DNA of 35,182 nt, from contig DASRQX010000086.1 in NCBI GenBank assembly GCA_035696165.1, forward strand, positions 1 to 35,182, in the 5' to 3' direction. The notes under the pieces were generated by a model. That model was not told the DNA's origin and ran no database searches. It worked only from the letters and a program-made list of their open reading frames with translations. A program made the position numbers and the translations under genes. How positions within the stretch are numbered: position 1 is the stretch's first letter; each line of letters starts with the position of its first letter. Positions 1 to 7,615 of this stretch are shown in pieces. The DNA is from Palsa-883 sp035696165. Its GTDB lineage: Bacteria > Pseudomonadota > Alphaproteobacteria > Acetobacterales > Acetobacteraceae.

Positions 1-1553
1 CCGAAGCCGTTGGAGCGCGGCGCGCGCATCGGTCCGGTGGGCGCGCGCAGCGGCATCATGGACACGCCGAATTCGAGGTTCTCGACCATGCGCGCGGGGT
101 ATTCGGCCGGCCCCATGTCGGCCGAGGAGGCAACTGCGCCGTCTTCGGAGAAGGTGACGAAGTGATCCCTGAACGCGATCAGCTGGCCCCTGGCGTCGAC
201 GCCGCCCTTGAAGAAGTGGAAGCCGGCCGGGCGATAGAAATCGTGCCGCATGTCGTCTTCGCGGGTCCAGAGCAGCTTCACCGGGGCGCCGACGACTTTG
301 GAGATCCAGGCTGCCTCGACCATGTAGTCGTTGCTCAGGCGCCGGCCGAAGCCGCCGCCGGCGCGGACCATGTGGACCTTCACGGCGGATTCCGGAACGC
401 CGAGCGTGGCCGCGACCAGTGCCGAGCCAGGGGCGGGATTCTGGGTCGGCGCCCAGATCTCGATCTTGCCATCCTGGACACGCGCCGTGCAGTTCTGCGG
501 CTCCAGATCGGTGTGTGACAGGAACGGATAGCTGTAGGCGGCCTCCAGCACATGGGCCGCCTTGCCGAAGGCGGCGTTCGCGTCGCCGTCCTTGCGCAGG
601 ATGGTTTCGGGATCGCCCTTGGACATCCGCACCGCGGTTGCGGCGAAGTCGGCGGTGCTCTGGCCGGCGATGTCGCCCTCGTCCCAGGTGACCTCAAGCC
701 GTTGACGCGCGCGATTGGCCTGCCACCAGCTATCGGCCACCACGGCGACGCCGTCGAGCAGCCCACGCAGATTGGTGCCGCCCTTGACCTCGAAGGCCGC
801 CCGCACGCCCGGGAGCTTGCGAAGGTCGGCGACATTGGAACGGACCAGCTTGCCGCCGTGCACGTCGCATTTCTGGAACACGGCGTAGAGCATTCCCGGC
901 ACGCTGACATCGATGCCGAAGATCGGCTGGCCGGTAACGATGCGCGGCACCTCGATATTGCGGGTCGGCTGGCCGATGATGCGGAAGGTTTTCGGGTCCT
1001 TCAGCTTGAGGCTCTTGAGGTCCGGCACCGGCACGGCAGCGGCCTGGGTCGCGAGCGCGCCGTAGGACAGGGAGCGGCCCGACGGCTTGTGCAGCACCTG
1101 GCCGGGCGCGGTATCGCACTCGGACGCCGGCACGGCCCATTGCGCCGTGGCGGCGGTGATCAGCATCTGGCGCCCGGCAGCGCCGACCTGGCGCATGGGC
1201 AACCAGTTCAGCGGGGTTGCCGTGCTGCCGCCGGCGGTCTGGCCGGGATAGCGCGGATCCAGATCCGCCTGCTCGATCTGCACGGCAGCCCAGTCGGCAT
1301 CCAGTTCCTCGGCGATCAGCATGGGCAGCATCATCTTCACGCCCTGGCCGACCTCGGGATTCTTCGCGGTGATGGTGACCTTGCCGTCCGGCGCGATGCG
1401 GAGATAGGCGTTCAGTGCCACCGCATCGGGACCCGGCTTGTCCAGCGTGGCCGCCCTGGCGGTGGTGGGAGCGAGGATGGGGATGGTGGCCGTGAGCAGC
1501 ATGCCGCCGCCGGCGGCGAGGCTGACCTTGAGGAAGTTCCTGCGCGCCAGCAT
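1..1553 (-). CDS. Molybdopterin-binding large subunit of an isoquinoline 1-oxidoreductase/aldehyde oxidase-type enzyme (partial)
   Basis: The reading frame starts at ATG 1553 and stays open to the left edge, so about 517 N-terminal residues are visible; the family usually has about 700-750. The N-terminus carries a twin-arginine signal (ARRNFLK followed by a hydrophobic stretch), which predicts Tat export of the folded molybdoenzyme. The xanthine-dehydrogenase-family motif GGGFGRR and the following VKLLWTREDDMRHDFYRP block identify the molybdopterin-binding subunit of the IorB/QorB branch. It starts 2 nt after the small-subunit stop, with GGGAGG 8 nt upstream, so the two are co-translated. 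By family it oxidises aldehydes or N-heterocycles and passes electrons through the small subunit's iron-sulfur clusters; the actual substrate cannot be read from sequence. A cytochrome c third subunit, common in acetic-acid-bacterial relatives, would lie outside the window if present. Confidence 0.9.
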   Translation of the reverse strand, partial: MLARRNFLKVSLAAGGGMLLTATIPILAPTTARAATLDKPGPDAVALNAYLRIAPDGKVTITAKNPEVGQGVKMMLPMLIAEELDADWAAVQIEQADLDPRYPGQTAGGSTATPLNWLPMRQVGAAGRQMLITAATAQWAVPASECDTAPGQVLHKPSGRSLSYGALATQAAAVPVPDLKSLKLKDPKTFRIIGQPTRNIEVPRIVTGQPIFGIDVSVPGMLYAVFQKCDVHGGKLVRSNVADLRKLPGVRAAFEVKGGTNLRGLLDGVAVVADSWWQANRARQRLEVTWDEGDIAGQSTADFAATAVRMSKGDPETILRKDGDANAAFGKAAHVLEAAYSYPFLSHTDLEPQNCTARVQDGKIEIWAPTQNPAPGSALVAATLGVPESAVKVHMVRAGGGFGRRLSNDYMVEAAWISKVVGAPVKLLWTREDDMRHDFYRPAGFHFFKGGVDARGQLIAFRDHFVTFSEDGAVASSADMGPAEYPARMVENLEFGVSMMPLRAPTGPMRAPRSNGF

Positions 1554-1555
1554 GC

Positions 1556-2020
1556 TCAGATCCTCCCCGCTTCAGCGGCGCGCTTGATGGCCGCGCGGAT
1601 GCGTGTGTAGGTGGCGCAGCGGCAGACATTGCCGCTCATCGCCACGTTGATGTCGTGGTCGGTGGGCGCGGGAATGCGGGTGAGCAGCGCGGTGGCGGAC
1701 ATGATCTGGCCGGCCTGGCAGTAGCCGCATTGCGGCACGTCCAGCTCGATCCAGGCCGCCTGCACGCTCCGCCCGATCTTGCTGTCGCCGATCGCCTCGA
1801 CCGTGGTGATGCGGGACGCGCCGACCGAGGCGATGGGGGTCTGGCAGGCGCGGATGGGGTGGCCGTCCAGATGCACCGTGCAGGCGCCGCATTGGGCCGC
1901 CCCGCAGCCGAACTTGGTGCCTTTCAGGTCGAGCGTATCGCGCAGCACCCAGAGCAGTGGGGTCTCGCCATCGACATCGACGCTGCGCTTCGCACCGTTG
2001 ACTTCAAGTGTGTACTGCAT
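1556..2020 (-). CDS. [2Fe-2S] small subunit of the molybdenum hydroxylase
   Basis: This 154-residue protein has the two iron-sulfur domains of xanthine-dehydrogenase-family small subunits. The plant-ferredoxin-like cluster uses C39, C44, C47 and C59 (GCGAAQCGAC then C), and the second cluster uses C98, C101, C133 and C135 (CGYC and CRC). I chose ATG 2020 because the protein then begins MQYTLEVNG, as in the family; the frame stays open to 2083 but those extra 21 residues look non-coding. A GGAG lies 10 nt upstream of this ATG. It precedes the large subunit with a 2-nt gap, forming a two-gene operon. Role: relays electrons from the molybdenum centre to an outside acceptor. It has no signal peptide of its own, so it would be exported with its Tat-targeted partner. 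Confidence 0.92.
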   Translation of the reverse strand: MQYTLEVNGAKRSVDVDGETPLLWVLRDTLDLKGTKFGCGAAQCGACTVHLDGHPIRACQTPIASVGASRITTVEAIGDSKIGRSVQAAWIELDVPQCGYCQAGQIMSATALLTRIPAPTDHDINVAMSGNVCRCATYTRIRAAIKRAAEAGRI

Positions 2021-2264
2021 GGGAGGAGAACTCCGACAGCCTGCCAGTGGTGGGTCAGATCTGGGACCGTGCTTGGGGTGCAAGCCTCGTGGTAAACGAC
2101 GGTCTTGCTGCGTGACGTACGCGCCCGTGCCTGTCGGTCATCAAACCTTGCCGATCATCAAACAGCGTTCCGCGCGATTGATCAACTGGGCAAGGCGCGC
2201 GAGTGGCTGCCACTTGGGCAGGGTGATTTTGCCCTATCAGACTCATGTCGCAATATCCGGTCCC

Positions 2265-2879
2265 ATGGAGCAGTTGCCAGGATTGCTGGAAGCAGCATTC
2301 GATAAAGCGGATCCGTCACCGGATGCTGAATTCTACTCCTCCCCGCGGTTTGTCACCCACATCGATGATGGGGCGATCGCCGCTGTGACGCGGGTCTATC
2401 GCGAGCGGCTGCCGCCCGGCGGGGCGGTGTTGGATCTGATGAGCAGTTGGGTGAGCCATTTGCCAGAGGATGTCGCCTATGCCTCTGTCATTGGCCATGG
2501 CATGAACGAGGCGGAACTTGCCGCCAACCCACGCCTCTCGCGATGGTTCGTACAGGACCTTAACATCGAGCCGGCACTCCCGCTGGGCGACGGCGTATTC
2601 GACGGCACCTGCCTGTGCGTATCGGTGCAGTACCTGCAACGACCGGTGGATGTGTTCCGCGAGGTTCGCCGCGTAATGCGATCTGACGCGCCGTTCGTCG
2701 TGTCGTTCTCGAATCGATGTTTCCCGACCAAGGCAGTAGCGATCTGGCAGTCACTCTCGGGGCCGGACCAACAGCGCCTGGTTGCAGCGTATATGCGGGC
2801 AGCCGGGTTCGCCAACGTCGCCGCCCAGGCCGCGACACCGTTGCAAGGCGATCCGCTGTGGATTGTGATCGGCAGTTAA
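2265..2879 (+). CDS. Methyltransferase-like protein with an atypical SAM motif
   Basis: A 204-residue protein starting at ATG 2265. The fold order resembles a class I SAM-dependent methyltransferase: a VLDLMSSWVSHLP segment where motif I should be, an acidic turn (VQDLNIEPALPLGDGVFD) at the usual motif II-III position, and a C-terminal RRVMRSDAPFVVSFSNR strand as in type 11 enzymes. The classical GxGxG of motif I is absent: after D-L comes M-S-S-W-V-S. Close relatives with this DLMSSW signature are, as I recall, widespread in bacteria and usually annotated only as methyltransferase-like. Substrate unknown. No strong ribosome-binding site is visible, and an upstream non-ATG start in the same frame (around LGRVILPYQTH) is possible. 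It converges on the thiamine-diphosphate enzyme gene with a 4-bp overlap of the two stop codons. Confidence 0.75.
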   Translation: MEQLPGLLEAAFDKADPSPDAEFYSSPRFVTHIDDGAIAAVTRVYRERLPPGGAVLDLMSSWVSHLPEDVAYASVIGHGMNEAELAANPRLSRWFVQDLNIEPALPLGDGVFDGTCLCVSVQYLQRPVDVFREVRRVMRSDAPFVVSFSNRCFPTKAVAIWQSLSGPDQQRLVAAYMRAAGFANVAAQAATPLQGDPLWIVIGS

Positions 2880-4624
2880 GCCACCCGGTCGCCTCGCTTG
2901 ATCTCCACCGTGCGGTTGTCGACCGCGGGCAGCATTTGCGCGGGGTCGCGGGTGACGACGACGTCGATAACGGTTGGGCGGTCGCGTTCTTCCATACCCT
3001 GCCGAAGTGCCGGAGCCAGTGCCCGCGGGTCTTCGACGCGAATGCCGCCGCAGCCCATGGTGCGGGCAATCGCCGCGTAATCCATCTCGTTGAGATCGGC
3101 GGACTGATAGCGCCCGCCCATCATCGCGTGCTGCAACGCCTTGACGTAGCCGGAGGCGGCGTTGTTGACGATGATGACCGTGAGACCGCACCCGGTGCGG
3201 CGCGCGGTCTCCAGTTCACCAAGCGTCATGTTGAAGCCGCCATCGCCACTGATCGCGACCACAGGCCGGTCCGGCGCGGCGAGGGCAGCGCCCATTCCGC
3301 CTGGTAACCCATAGCCGATCGAGGCGAAGCCGCGATCCGGGATGAAGCTCCGTCCCGGTTTCTTGGTGTCGTAGAGCAGTCCGGTCCAATGCCCGGCGAA
3401 CCCGCCATCGGCAACCAGGATCGCGTCCTCCGGCAGGGTCTTGTTCAGCTCACGACAAAGACGCGCCATGTGCACCGGCCGGTCGGGCGAATTGAGCCGC
3501 GGTGCGGCATCGTCTTCCCAGGCTTTCATGCGCGGCGCGACCTCGGCCGCGTAGTCGGCCCGTGCCGCGCGGGCAGCCGCGCCGCTATCCGACAGCGCAT
3601 CGGCGAAGTCTTCGAGCCCGGCCCGCGCATCGCCCCAGAGCGCGATCTCGGCGGGGATGCAGCGGCCGATTTCTTCGGCGACGATGTCGAGATGAATCAC
3701 CGGAATGTGGGCCGAGGGCAGCGCGAAGCGTTTGGTCGCAATCTCACCGAGCTTGCATCCAACGACGATCAGGCAATCCGACGCCTCGATCAGATCGTTG
3801 GCGATGCGCGAATAGCGACCGAACAGACCGACCGACAGCTTGTTGTTGCAGGCGATGCCGCCCTTGCCGCTCATTGTGTGCGCGACCGGGATCGACTGCG
3901 CTTCGGCGAAACGGGTCAGCGCGCTCCAGGCTTCGGACAGATGAATGCCACCGCCGGTCAGCAACAGCGGTCGTTTCGCCTTTGCGATCAGCTTCGCGGC
4001 GCGCTCGATATCGGCACGGTCGGGGCGGATGCGCCGGGCCGGCGCTTTCAGCGTCGCTTCATCGATGACGAAATCCTCGGGCGCAAAGTCGTGCGTGCCG
4101 TGCGCAACGTCCTCGGGCACGTCGAGCAGCACCGGCCCAGGCCGCCCCGAGGTCGCCACCGCAAACGCGCGCCGCACCAGCTCGGGGATGCGGGCGGTCA
4201 CCTCGACGCGAATCAATTCTTTCACTGCGGGCCGCAGGATTTCGACCTGGCGGCTTTCCTGGGTCATGTTCTTCCAGGAGTGCATGCGGTTGGTGTCGCC
4301 GGTGACCGCGACGATCGGGATGCCGCCATTCAGCGATTCAATCAGCCCGGTGACGAGGTTGGTCGCGCCGGGTCCGAGCGTTCCGTCGCAAATGCCGGGG
4401 CGGTTGGTGACCCTTGCGTAAGCGTCCGCGGCGAAGGCGCCGCAGCGCTCGTCGTTGATGAGATGGTGGTTCAGGCCGACCAGGCCGATCGCGTCGTAGA
4501 ACGGCAACAATTGGAATCCGCCCATGCCGAACATCGGTCCGGCGCCCGCCAGACGCAGCATCTCGGCGAGCGCGCGCCCACCCGTAATCGTGCCCGACGG
4601 ACGATTGTGCAGTGTGGGGCTCAT
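2876..4624 (-). CDS. Thiamine-diphosphate-dependent enzyme, acetolactate synthase-like
   Basis: This 582-residue protein has the three-domain layout of the acetolactate synthase/benzoylformate decarboxylase superfamily. The N-terminal domain has the activating glutamate E59 (NDERCGAFAADAYAR) and the GTLGPGATN loop. The central Rossmann-like domain follows, and the C-terminal domain carries the thiamine-diphosphate/Mg motif beginning GDGGFNMTLGELE and ending VNN. The start at ATG 4624 is supported by AAGGAGG 6 nt upstream. It lies 23 bp downstream of the SHGG/NDAG repeat protein on the same strand, so the two are probably co-transcribed. There is no adjacent acetolactate synthase regulatory subunit, which argues against a housekeeping ilvB and for a catabolic lyase, decarboxylase or ligase. 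The substrate is not deducible. Confidence 0.88.
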   Translation of the reverse strand: MSPTLHNRPSGTITGGRALAEMLRLAGAGPMFGMGGFQLLPFYDAIGLVGLNHHLINDERCGAFAADAYARVTNRPGICDGTLGPGATNLVTGLIESLNGGIPIVAVTGDTNRMHSWKNMTQESRQVEILRPAVKELIRVEVTARIPELVRRAFAVATSGRPGPVLLDVPEDVAHGTHDFAPEDFVIDEATLKAPARRIRPDRADIERAAKLIAKAKRPLLLTGGGIHLSEAWSALTRFAEAQSIPVAHTMSGKGGIACNNKLSVGLFGRYSRIANDLIEASDCLIVVGCKLGEIATKRFALPSAHIPVIHLDIVAEEIGRCIPAEIALWGDARAGLEDFADALSDSGAAARAARADYAAEVAPRMKAWEDDAAPRLNSPDRPVHMARLCRELNKTLPEDAILVADGGFAGHWTGLLYDTKKPGRSFIPDRGFASIGYGLPGGMGAALAAPDRPVVAISGDGGFNMTLGELETARRTGCGLTVIIVNNAASGYVKALQHAMMGGRYQSADLNEMDYAAIARTMGCGGIRVEDPRALAPALRQGMEERDRPTVIDVVVTRDPAQMLPAVDNRTVEIKRGDRVA

Positions 4625-4647
4625 GGTTTCCTCCTTATGCGCCGAGC

Positions 4648-5454
4648 TTATGCGGCGTGGGCGTGGCGCAGCCTGGCGACGAAGTCGCGGGCACTGATGC
4701 CTTCGCGCAGGCCGAGTGAAGCGGCGCGGGTGTTGACGCGGCTGATGATGCCGTCCTCGTAGGTTGAGCGCGCGTCGCCGATGCGGGCGCTTGCCGCGGA
4801 GACGGTCGCGGCGGCGATGCCGCGTGCGTCAAGCGCCGGCAGACGCGAGATGCCGGCTGCGTCTTTCCCGATACCGGCGTCGTTATAGACAGCGCCGAGC
4901 ACGTCATATTTGAGCGCGGTCTCCGGCCGGCCGCCGAGCAGTCCGCCATGCGAGCCGGTGATGACGATCGATGCCTTGTGCCCGGGCAGGACCAGTGACG
5001 CGGAATCGAGTGCCCAGACTGACGGTGGTTCGGGGATGAGCAGGAATGCCGCCTCCAGCGCTTCCGGCGGCGCGCGATGCGCTGGCAGTGCCTGTTGCAG
5101 CGCGGCGGCGGCATCACGGCACGACTGGCCTGGGCTGACGCCGAGTGATGCGGCGAGCGCGTTCGCATGGGAGACGACGCCGCTCGCCACCATGTCGGCG
5201 CCATCGCCAATCCGCGCAGTGTCATGACCGACGGTCGCGGCGGCGATGCCGAAGTCCTGCAGGTAGTCGAGGCCGGCAATCCCGGCGCGGTCGCACCCGA
5301 CGCCGGCGTCATTGAAAATCGCTGCGGCGGCTTGGAGTTTTGCCGCGAGATAGGCAGCGTAGATCCCGCCATGTGACGCGTTGACGACGACCGCGCCGGC
5401 GGCCGGCGGCCCGACGCGGGTAATGCTGTCGGCGATGACGATCGGAGCGGGCAT
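4648..5454 (-). CDS. Internally duplicated SHGG/NDAG protein of unknown function
   Basis: A 268-residue protein made of two homologous halves, about residues 21-121 and 161-262. Motifs recur in the same order in each: SHGG (27-30 and 168-171), NDAG-x-G-x-D-x-AGI (48-59 and 191-202), GIAAATV (69-75 and 212-218), ARIGD (80-84 and 223-227) and AASLG (101-105 and 244-248). Conserved His, Asn and Asp in both halves suggest paired active or binding sites, but I assign no reaction. The start is ATG 5454, with AGGGGC upstream; the frame extends to 5541 but those residues look like shadow coding. There is no signal peptide, so it should be cytoplasmic. It is the first gene of the pair with the thiamine-diphosphate enzyme (23 bp gap), so a role in the same pathway is likely. 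Confidence 0.8.
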   Translation of the reverse strand: MPAPIVIADSITRVGPPAAGAVVVNASHGGIYAAYLAAKLQAAAAIFNDAGVGCDRAGIAGLDYLQDFGIAAATVGHDTARIGDGADMVASGVVSHANALAASLGVSPGQSCRDAAAALQQALPAHRAPPEALEAAFLLIPEPPSVWALDSASLVLPGHKASIVITGSHGGLLGGRPETALKYDVLGAVYNDAGIGKDAAGISRLPALDARGIAAATVSAASARIGDARSTYEDGIISRVNTRAASLGLREGISARDFVARLRHAHAA

Positions 5455-5829
5455 TGTTGCCCCTGCGCGTGGTGATGGTGGGTCGGGATCATGCCGCGAA
5501 GCGTGGGAGGCGACAATGGAGAGGTCCGTTGACCCTGCCACGGGGTTCTTTAGGCTGGCCGGATTGTCGACTTGACGACGGATGGCGTGCCGGTCTGCCG
5601 AAATCCAGGCGGCGACAGGTATGGGTCGATGACGCGGGTCGAACCTTCGGGCGTCCTGGAGGTGGAAGGTCTACCCGGAGTGACGATCCAGGCAGCTTCG
5701 CTGTTCGTGTAGCCTGGCGCCGGTCGCCGCTCTTGTGCCTCCAGCCTGGGCATCACGTCGGTAGCACCCAAATATGTCGGAACACCGCAGAAACGTCCGT
5801 TATGACATGTCGCTGCCCTGGCGGCTGTC
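5455..5829. other. Non-coding stretch upstream of the SHGG/NDAG operon
   Basis: No convincing gene is seen here. It must hold the promoter of the minus-strand operon beginning at 5454. A minus-strand open frame (5550-5984) crosses it, but it has no recognisable motifs and overlaps both the E1-beta remnant and the start of the plus-strand gene at 5938, so I treat it as spurious. Confidence 0.5.
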
Positions 5830-5893
5830 TCACGCCGCCTCGGCCGCCCCCCGTCCTCGCAGTACCTTACGGATCTCGGCGATGATCCGACAC
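5830..5893 (-). pseudogene. Remnant of a second dehydrogenase E1-beta gene (3' end only)
   Basis: Read on the minus strand, positions 5889-5830 encode RIIAEIRKVLRGRGAAEAA and a stop. The intact E1-beta gene ends RIIAGVREVLRGRGAAEAA and a stop, at 6682-6623. Over these 60 bases I count 12 differences, nearly all silent; only 3 of 19 residues differ. Similarity fades just beyond 5893. The copy has lost everything upstream, so it cannot make protein. It and the intact 3' end sit in the same orientation and bracket the small gene at 5938-6435. Confidence 0.85.
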
Positions 5894-5937
5894 GAGAAAA
5901 GAGGCGGACTCGCCGTAGGTCGCTCGGGAGAATTTGC

Positions 5938-6435
5938 GTGCAACAGCCGCTCGATCTGATCAACTTGAAACGGGAGCACGTCAAGCGGCTGGCAAATCAG
6001 AAGGGTGCCGCCGGCGAAGCCGAGGTGCTGGCGGCCACTGTCCAGTACATGGCCCGCCCGAAGGGGCGCGCGCTGGATAACCTGATGGCCGCGCTAAAGG
6101 AAAGTGGCGTAGTCATCAAAGGGTCACGTTTCGACGCGGTCGCGCTGCTGATCGACCGCGTTGTAGATTTCACTGACGCCGCCGCAGTCAAAGCAAACCT
6201 GCCCGACATGGTATTCGTCGAGATCAAGACCGCCAACCAGGAGCGCGTCCGTCCCGATTTTTCAGGTTTCTTTTTCGCGCTGACGGAGGGCGAACTTGTC
6301 GCTTCCGAGGCCCTGGGAAGCCGGCACCGCGTGATGCTGCTCAACAACGCCACCGGCACTATGCCGCTGACGTCCGTGCCGGAGATCCTGGCGCGCGCCC
6401 GGTCGACGAAATGGCAGGTGTCCGTTCAGCGCTGA
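5938..6435 (+). CDS. Conserved hypothetical protein with a possible PD-(D/E)xK-like motif
   Basis: A 165-residue protein starting at GTG 5938, with GGGAG 7 nt upstream as the only good ribosome-binding site. It is rich in charged residues at the N-terminus and has no signal or membrane segment. Around residues 89-97 it reads PDMVFVEIK, and together with FD at 65-66 this resembles the metal-binding strands of PD-(D/E)xK nuclease folds. The spacing is not decisive, so a nuclease role is only a suggestion. The C-terminal half (RHRVMLLNN, then STKWQVSVQR) looks like a small alpha/beta domain. It is the only plus-strand gene between two minus-strand operons and is bracketed by a partial and a complete E1-beta 3' end, consistent with arrival by insertion or rearrangement. 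Confidence 0.7.
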   Translation: MQQPLDLINLKREHVKRLANQKGAAGEAEVLAATVQYMARPKGRALDNLMAALKESGVVIKGSRFDAVALLIDRVVDFTDAAAVKANLPDMVFVEIKTANQERVRPDFSGFFFALTEGELVASEALGSRHRVMLLNNATGTMPLTSVPEILARARSTKWQVSVQR

Positions 6436-6465
6436 CGCCTGCTTGGCGGTGCTGCCCGCCCGGCG

Positions 6466-6567
6466 CTAGGCCGGCGTGGCGATCGCTGCCGGCGCGCCCA
6501 TACCACCGCCATGTAGCTGCCGCCTCACTGCTACGACTTCGTCCGCGTAGTGAAGGTTGATTGCCAT
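6466..6567 (-). CDS. Possible 33-residue peptide or amidohydrolase remnant downstream of E1-beta
   Basis: A short frame from ATG 6567 to TAG 6466, 55 bp after the E1-beta stop on the same strand. It includes DEVVAVRRQLH, which loosely recalls the N-terminal (A/V)xRRxLHxHPE motif of M20 amidohydrolases, but the similarity stops after LH. There is no clear ribosome-binding site. It may be a decayed gene start or chance; I list it because it occupies the otherwise empty 6436-6622 gap. Confidence 0.2.
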   Translation of the reverse strand: MAINLHYADEVVAVRRQLHGGGMGAPAAIATPA

Positions 6568-6622
6568 TCGAGTCTCTCGGCGGCGGTCACGATCCCAGGT
6601 GAATTATTCAGCCTTGCCATCG

Positions 6623-7600
6623 TCACGCCGCCTCAGCAGCCCCCCGCCCTCGCAGCACCTCCCGAACTCCAGCAATGATCCGCCGCCGATCCGGGAAGAC
6701 AGCACTTTCCAGCACCGGGCTATACGGTATCGGCACCTGCAAGGCGCAGACCCGTTTTACCGGCGCCTTCAGTCGCACAAACGTCGAGGCGTCCTCGGCA
6801 ACAACCGCCGCAACCTCCGCCGAGAAGCCCGCGGTCGGTCCCGCCTCGTCGGCGATCACCAGCCGGCCCGTCTTCCGCACCGACTCCCGGATCGTTTCCG
6901 TATCCAGCGGCACCAGCGTGCGCGGATCGACGACCTCGACCGAGATCCCCTCGGCGGCAAGCGTCTCGGCCGCGGCGAGCGCCTCGTGCACCAGCCACGC
7001 CAGCGCGACAACCGTTACGTCGCTGCCTTCCCGTTTGATGTTGGCCGCACCGAGCGGGATCGTATAGTCCTCCTCCGGGACTTCCCCCTTGTGCGCCATC
7101 AGCCGGCCCGACTCGAAGGAAATGACGGGGTTGTTGTCGCGGATCGCCGTCTTCAGCAGCCCCTTCATGTCACGCGGCGTCGACGGCAGGAACATCTTCA
7201 ACCCGGCGACATTCATGAACATCGAATAGGGCGACTGCGAGTGCTGCGCCGCGATCTGGCCACCGCCGCCGACGGACGCGCGGAACAGGATCGGGAAGCT
7301 TACCTGGCCACCGAACATGTAGTGGATCTTCGCGGCCTGATTGACGATCTGGTCCATCGCGACAAAGCAGAACGTCACCTGCCGCCAGTCGACGATCGGG
7401 CGGAAGCCCGAGCCTGCCGCGCCGATCCCCATGCCGGTCAGCGCCGCCTCGGTGATCGGCGTCGCCCTGATCCGCGTCGGGCCGAACTCTTTGAGCAGCG
7501 GCGGCAGCGCGTCGGTGGACAGGTAGAAGATCTTCGGATCGCGCCGCATCTCCTCGGCGATAGCCTCGAGAGCAGCCTCGTTGTACGTCAGCTCGCGCAT
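6623..7600 (-). CDS. 2-oxoacid/acetoin dehydrogenase E1 component, beta subunit
   Basis: A 325-residue transketolase-type protein. The N-terminal pyrimidine-binding domain contains the conserved TPITEAALTGMGIGAA segment, with the catalytic-base glutamate, and the MFGGQVSFPILFRASVGGG block typical of E1-beta. The C-terminal transketolase domain has VVDPRTLVPLDTETI and LVIADEAGPTAGF. GGGAG lies 6 nt before ATG 7600, and the E1-alpha stop is 15 bp upstream, so the pair is co-translated. With E1-alpha it forms the alpha2beta2 thiamine-diphosphate decarboxylase that acetylates or acylates the lipoyl group of an E2. No E2 or E3 gene is present here, so the pair must share an E2 encoded elsewhere or work with an unusual acceptor. 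Acetoin, pyruvate and branched-chain substrates cannot be separated by eye. Confidence 0.9.
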   Translation of the reverse strand: MRELTYNEAALEAIAEEMRRDPKIFYLSTDALPPLLKEFGPTRIRATPITEAALTGMGIGAAGSGFRPIVDWRQVTFCFVAMDQIVNQAAKIHYMFGGQVSFPILFRASVGGGGQIAAQHSQSPYSMFMNVAGLKMFLPSTPRDMKGLLKTAIRDNNPVISFESGRLMAHKGEVPEEDYTIPLGAANIKREGSDVTVVALAWLVHEALAAAETLAAEGISVEVVDPRTLVPLDTETIRESVRKTGRLVIADEAGPTAGFSAEVAAVVAEDASTFVRLKAPVKRVCALQVPIPYSPVLESAVFPDRRRIIAGVREVLRGRGAAEAA

Positions 7601-7615
7601 CGTCCGCTCCCAATG

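Noticed and set aside
3389..4762. 457-residue plus-strand open frame
   Set aside because: It is antisense to the thiamine-diphosphate enzyme, which is clearly the coding strand.
5550..5984. 144-residue minus-strand open frame
   Set aside because: It reads the E1-beta remnant in a wrong frame and overlaps the start of the 5938 gene; no recognisable motifs.
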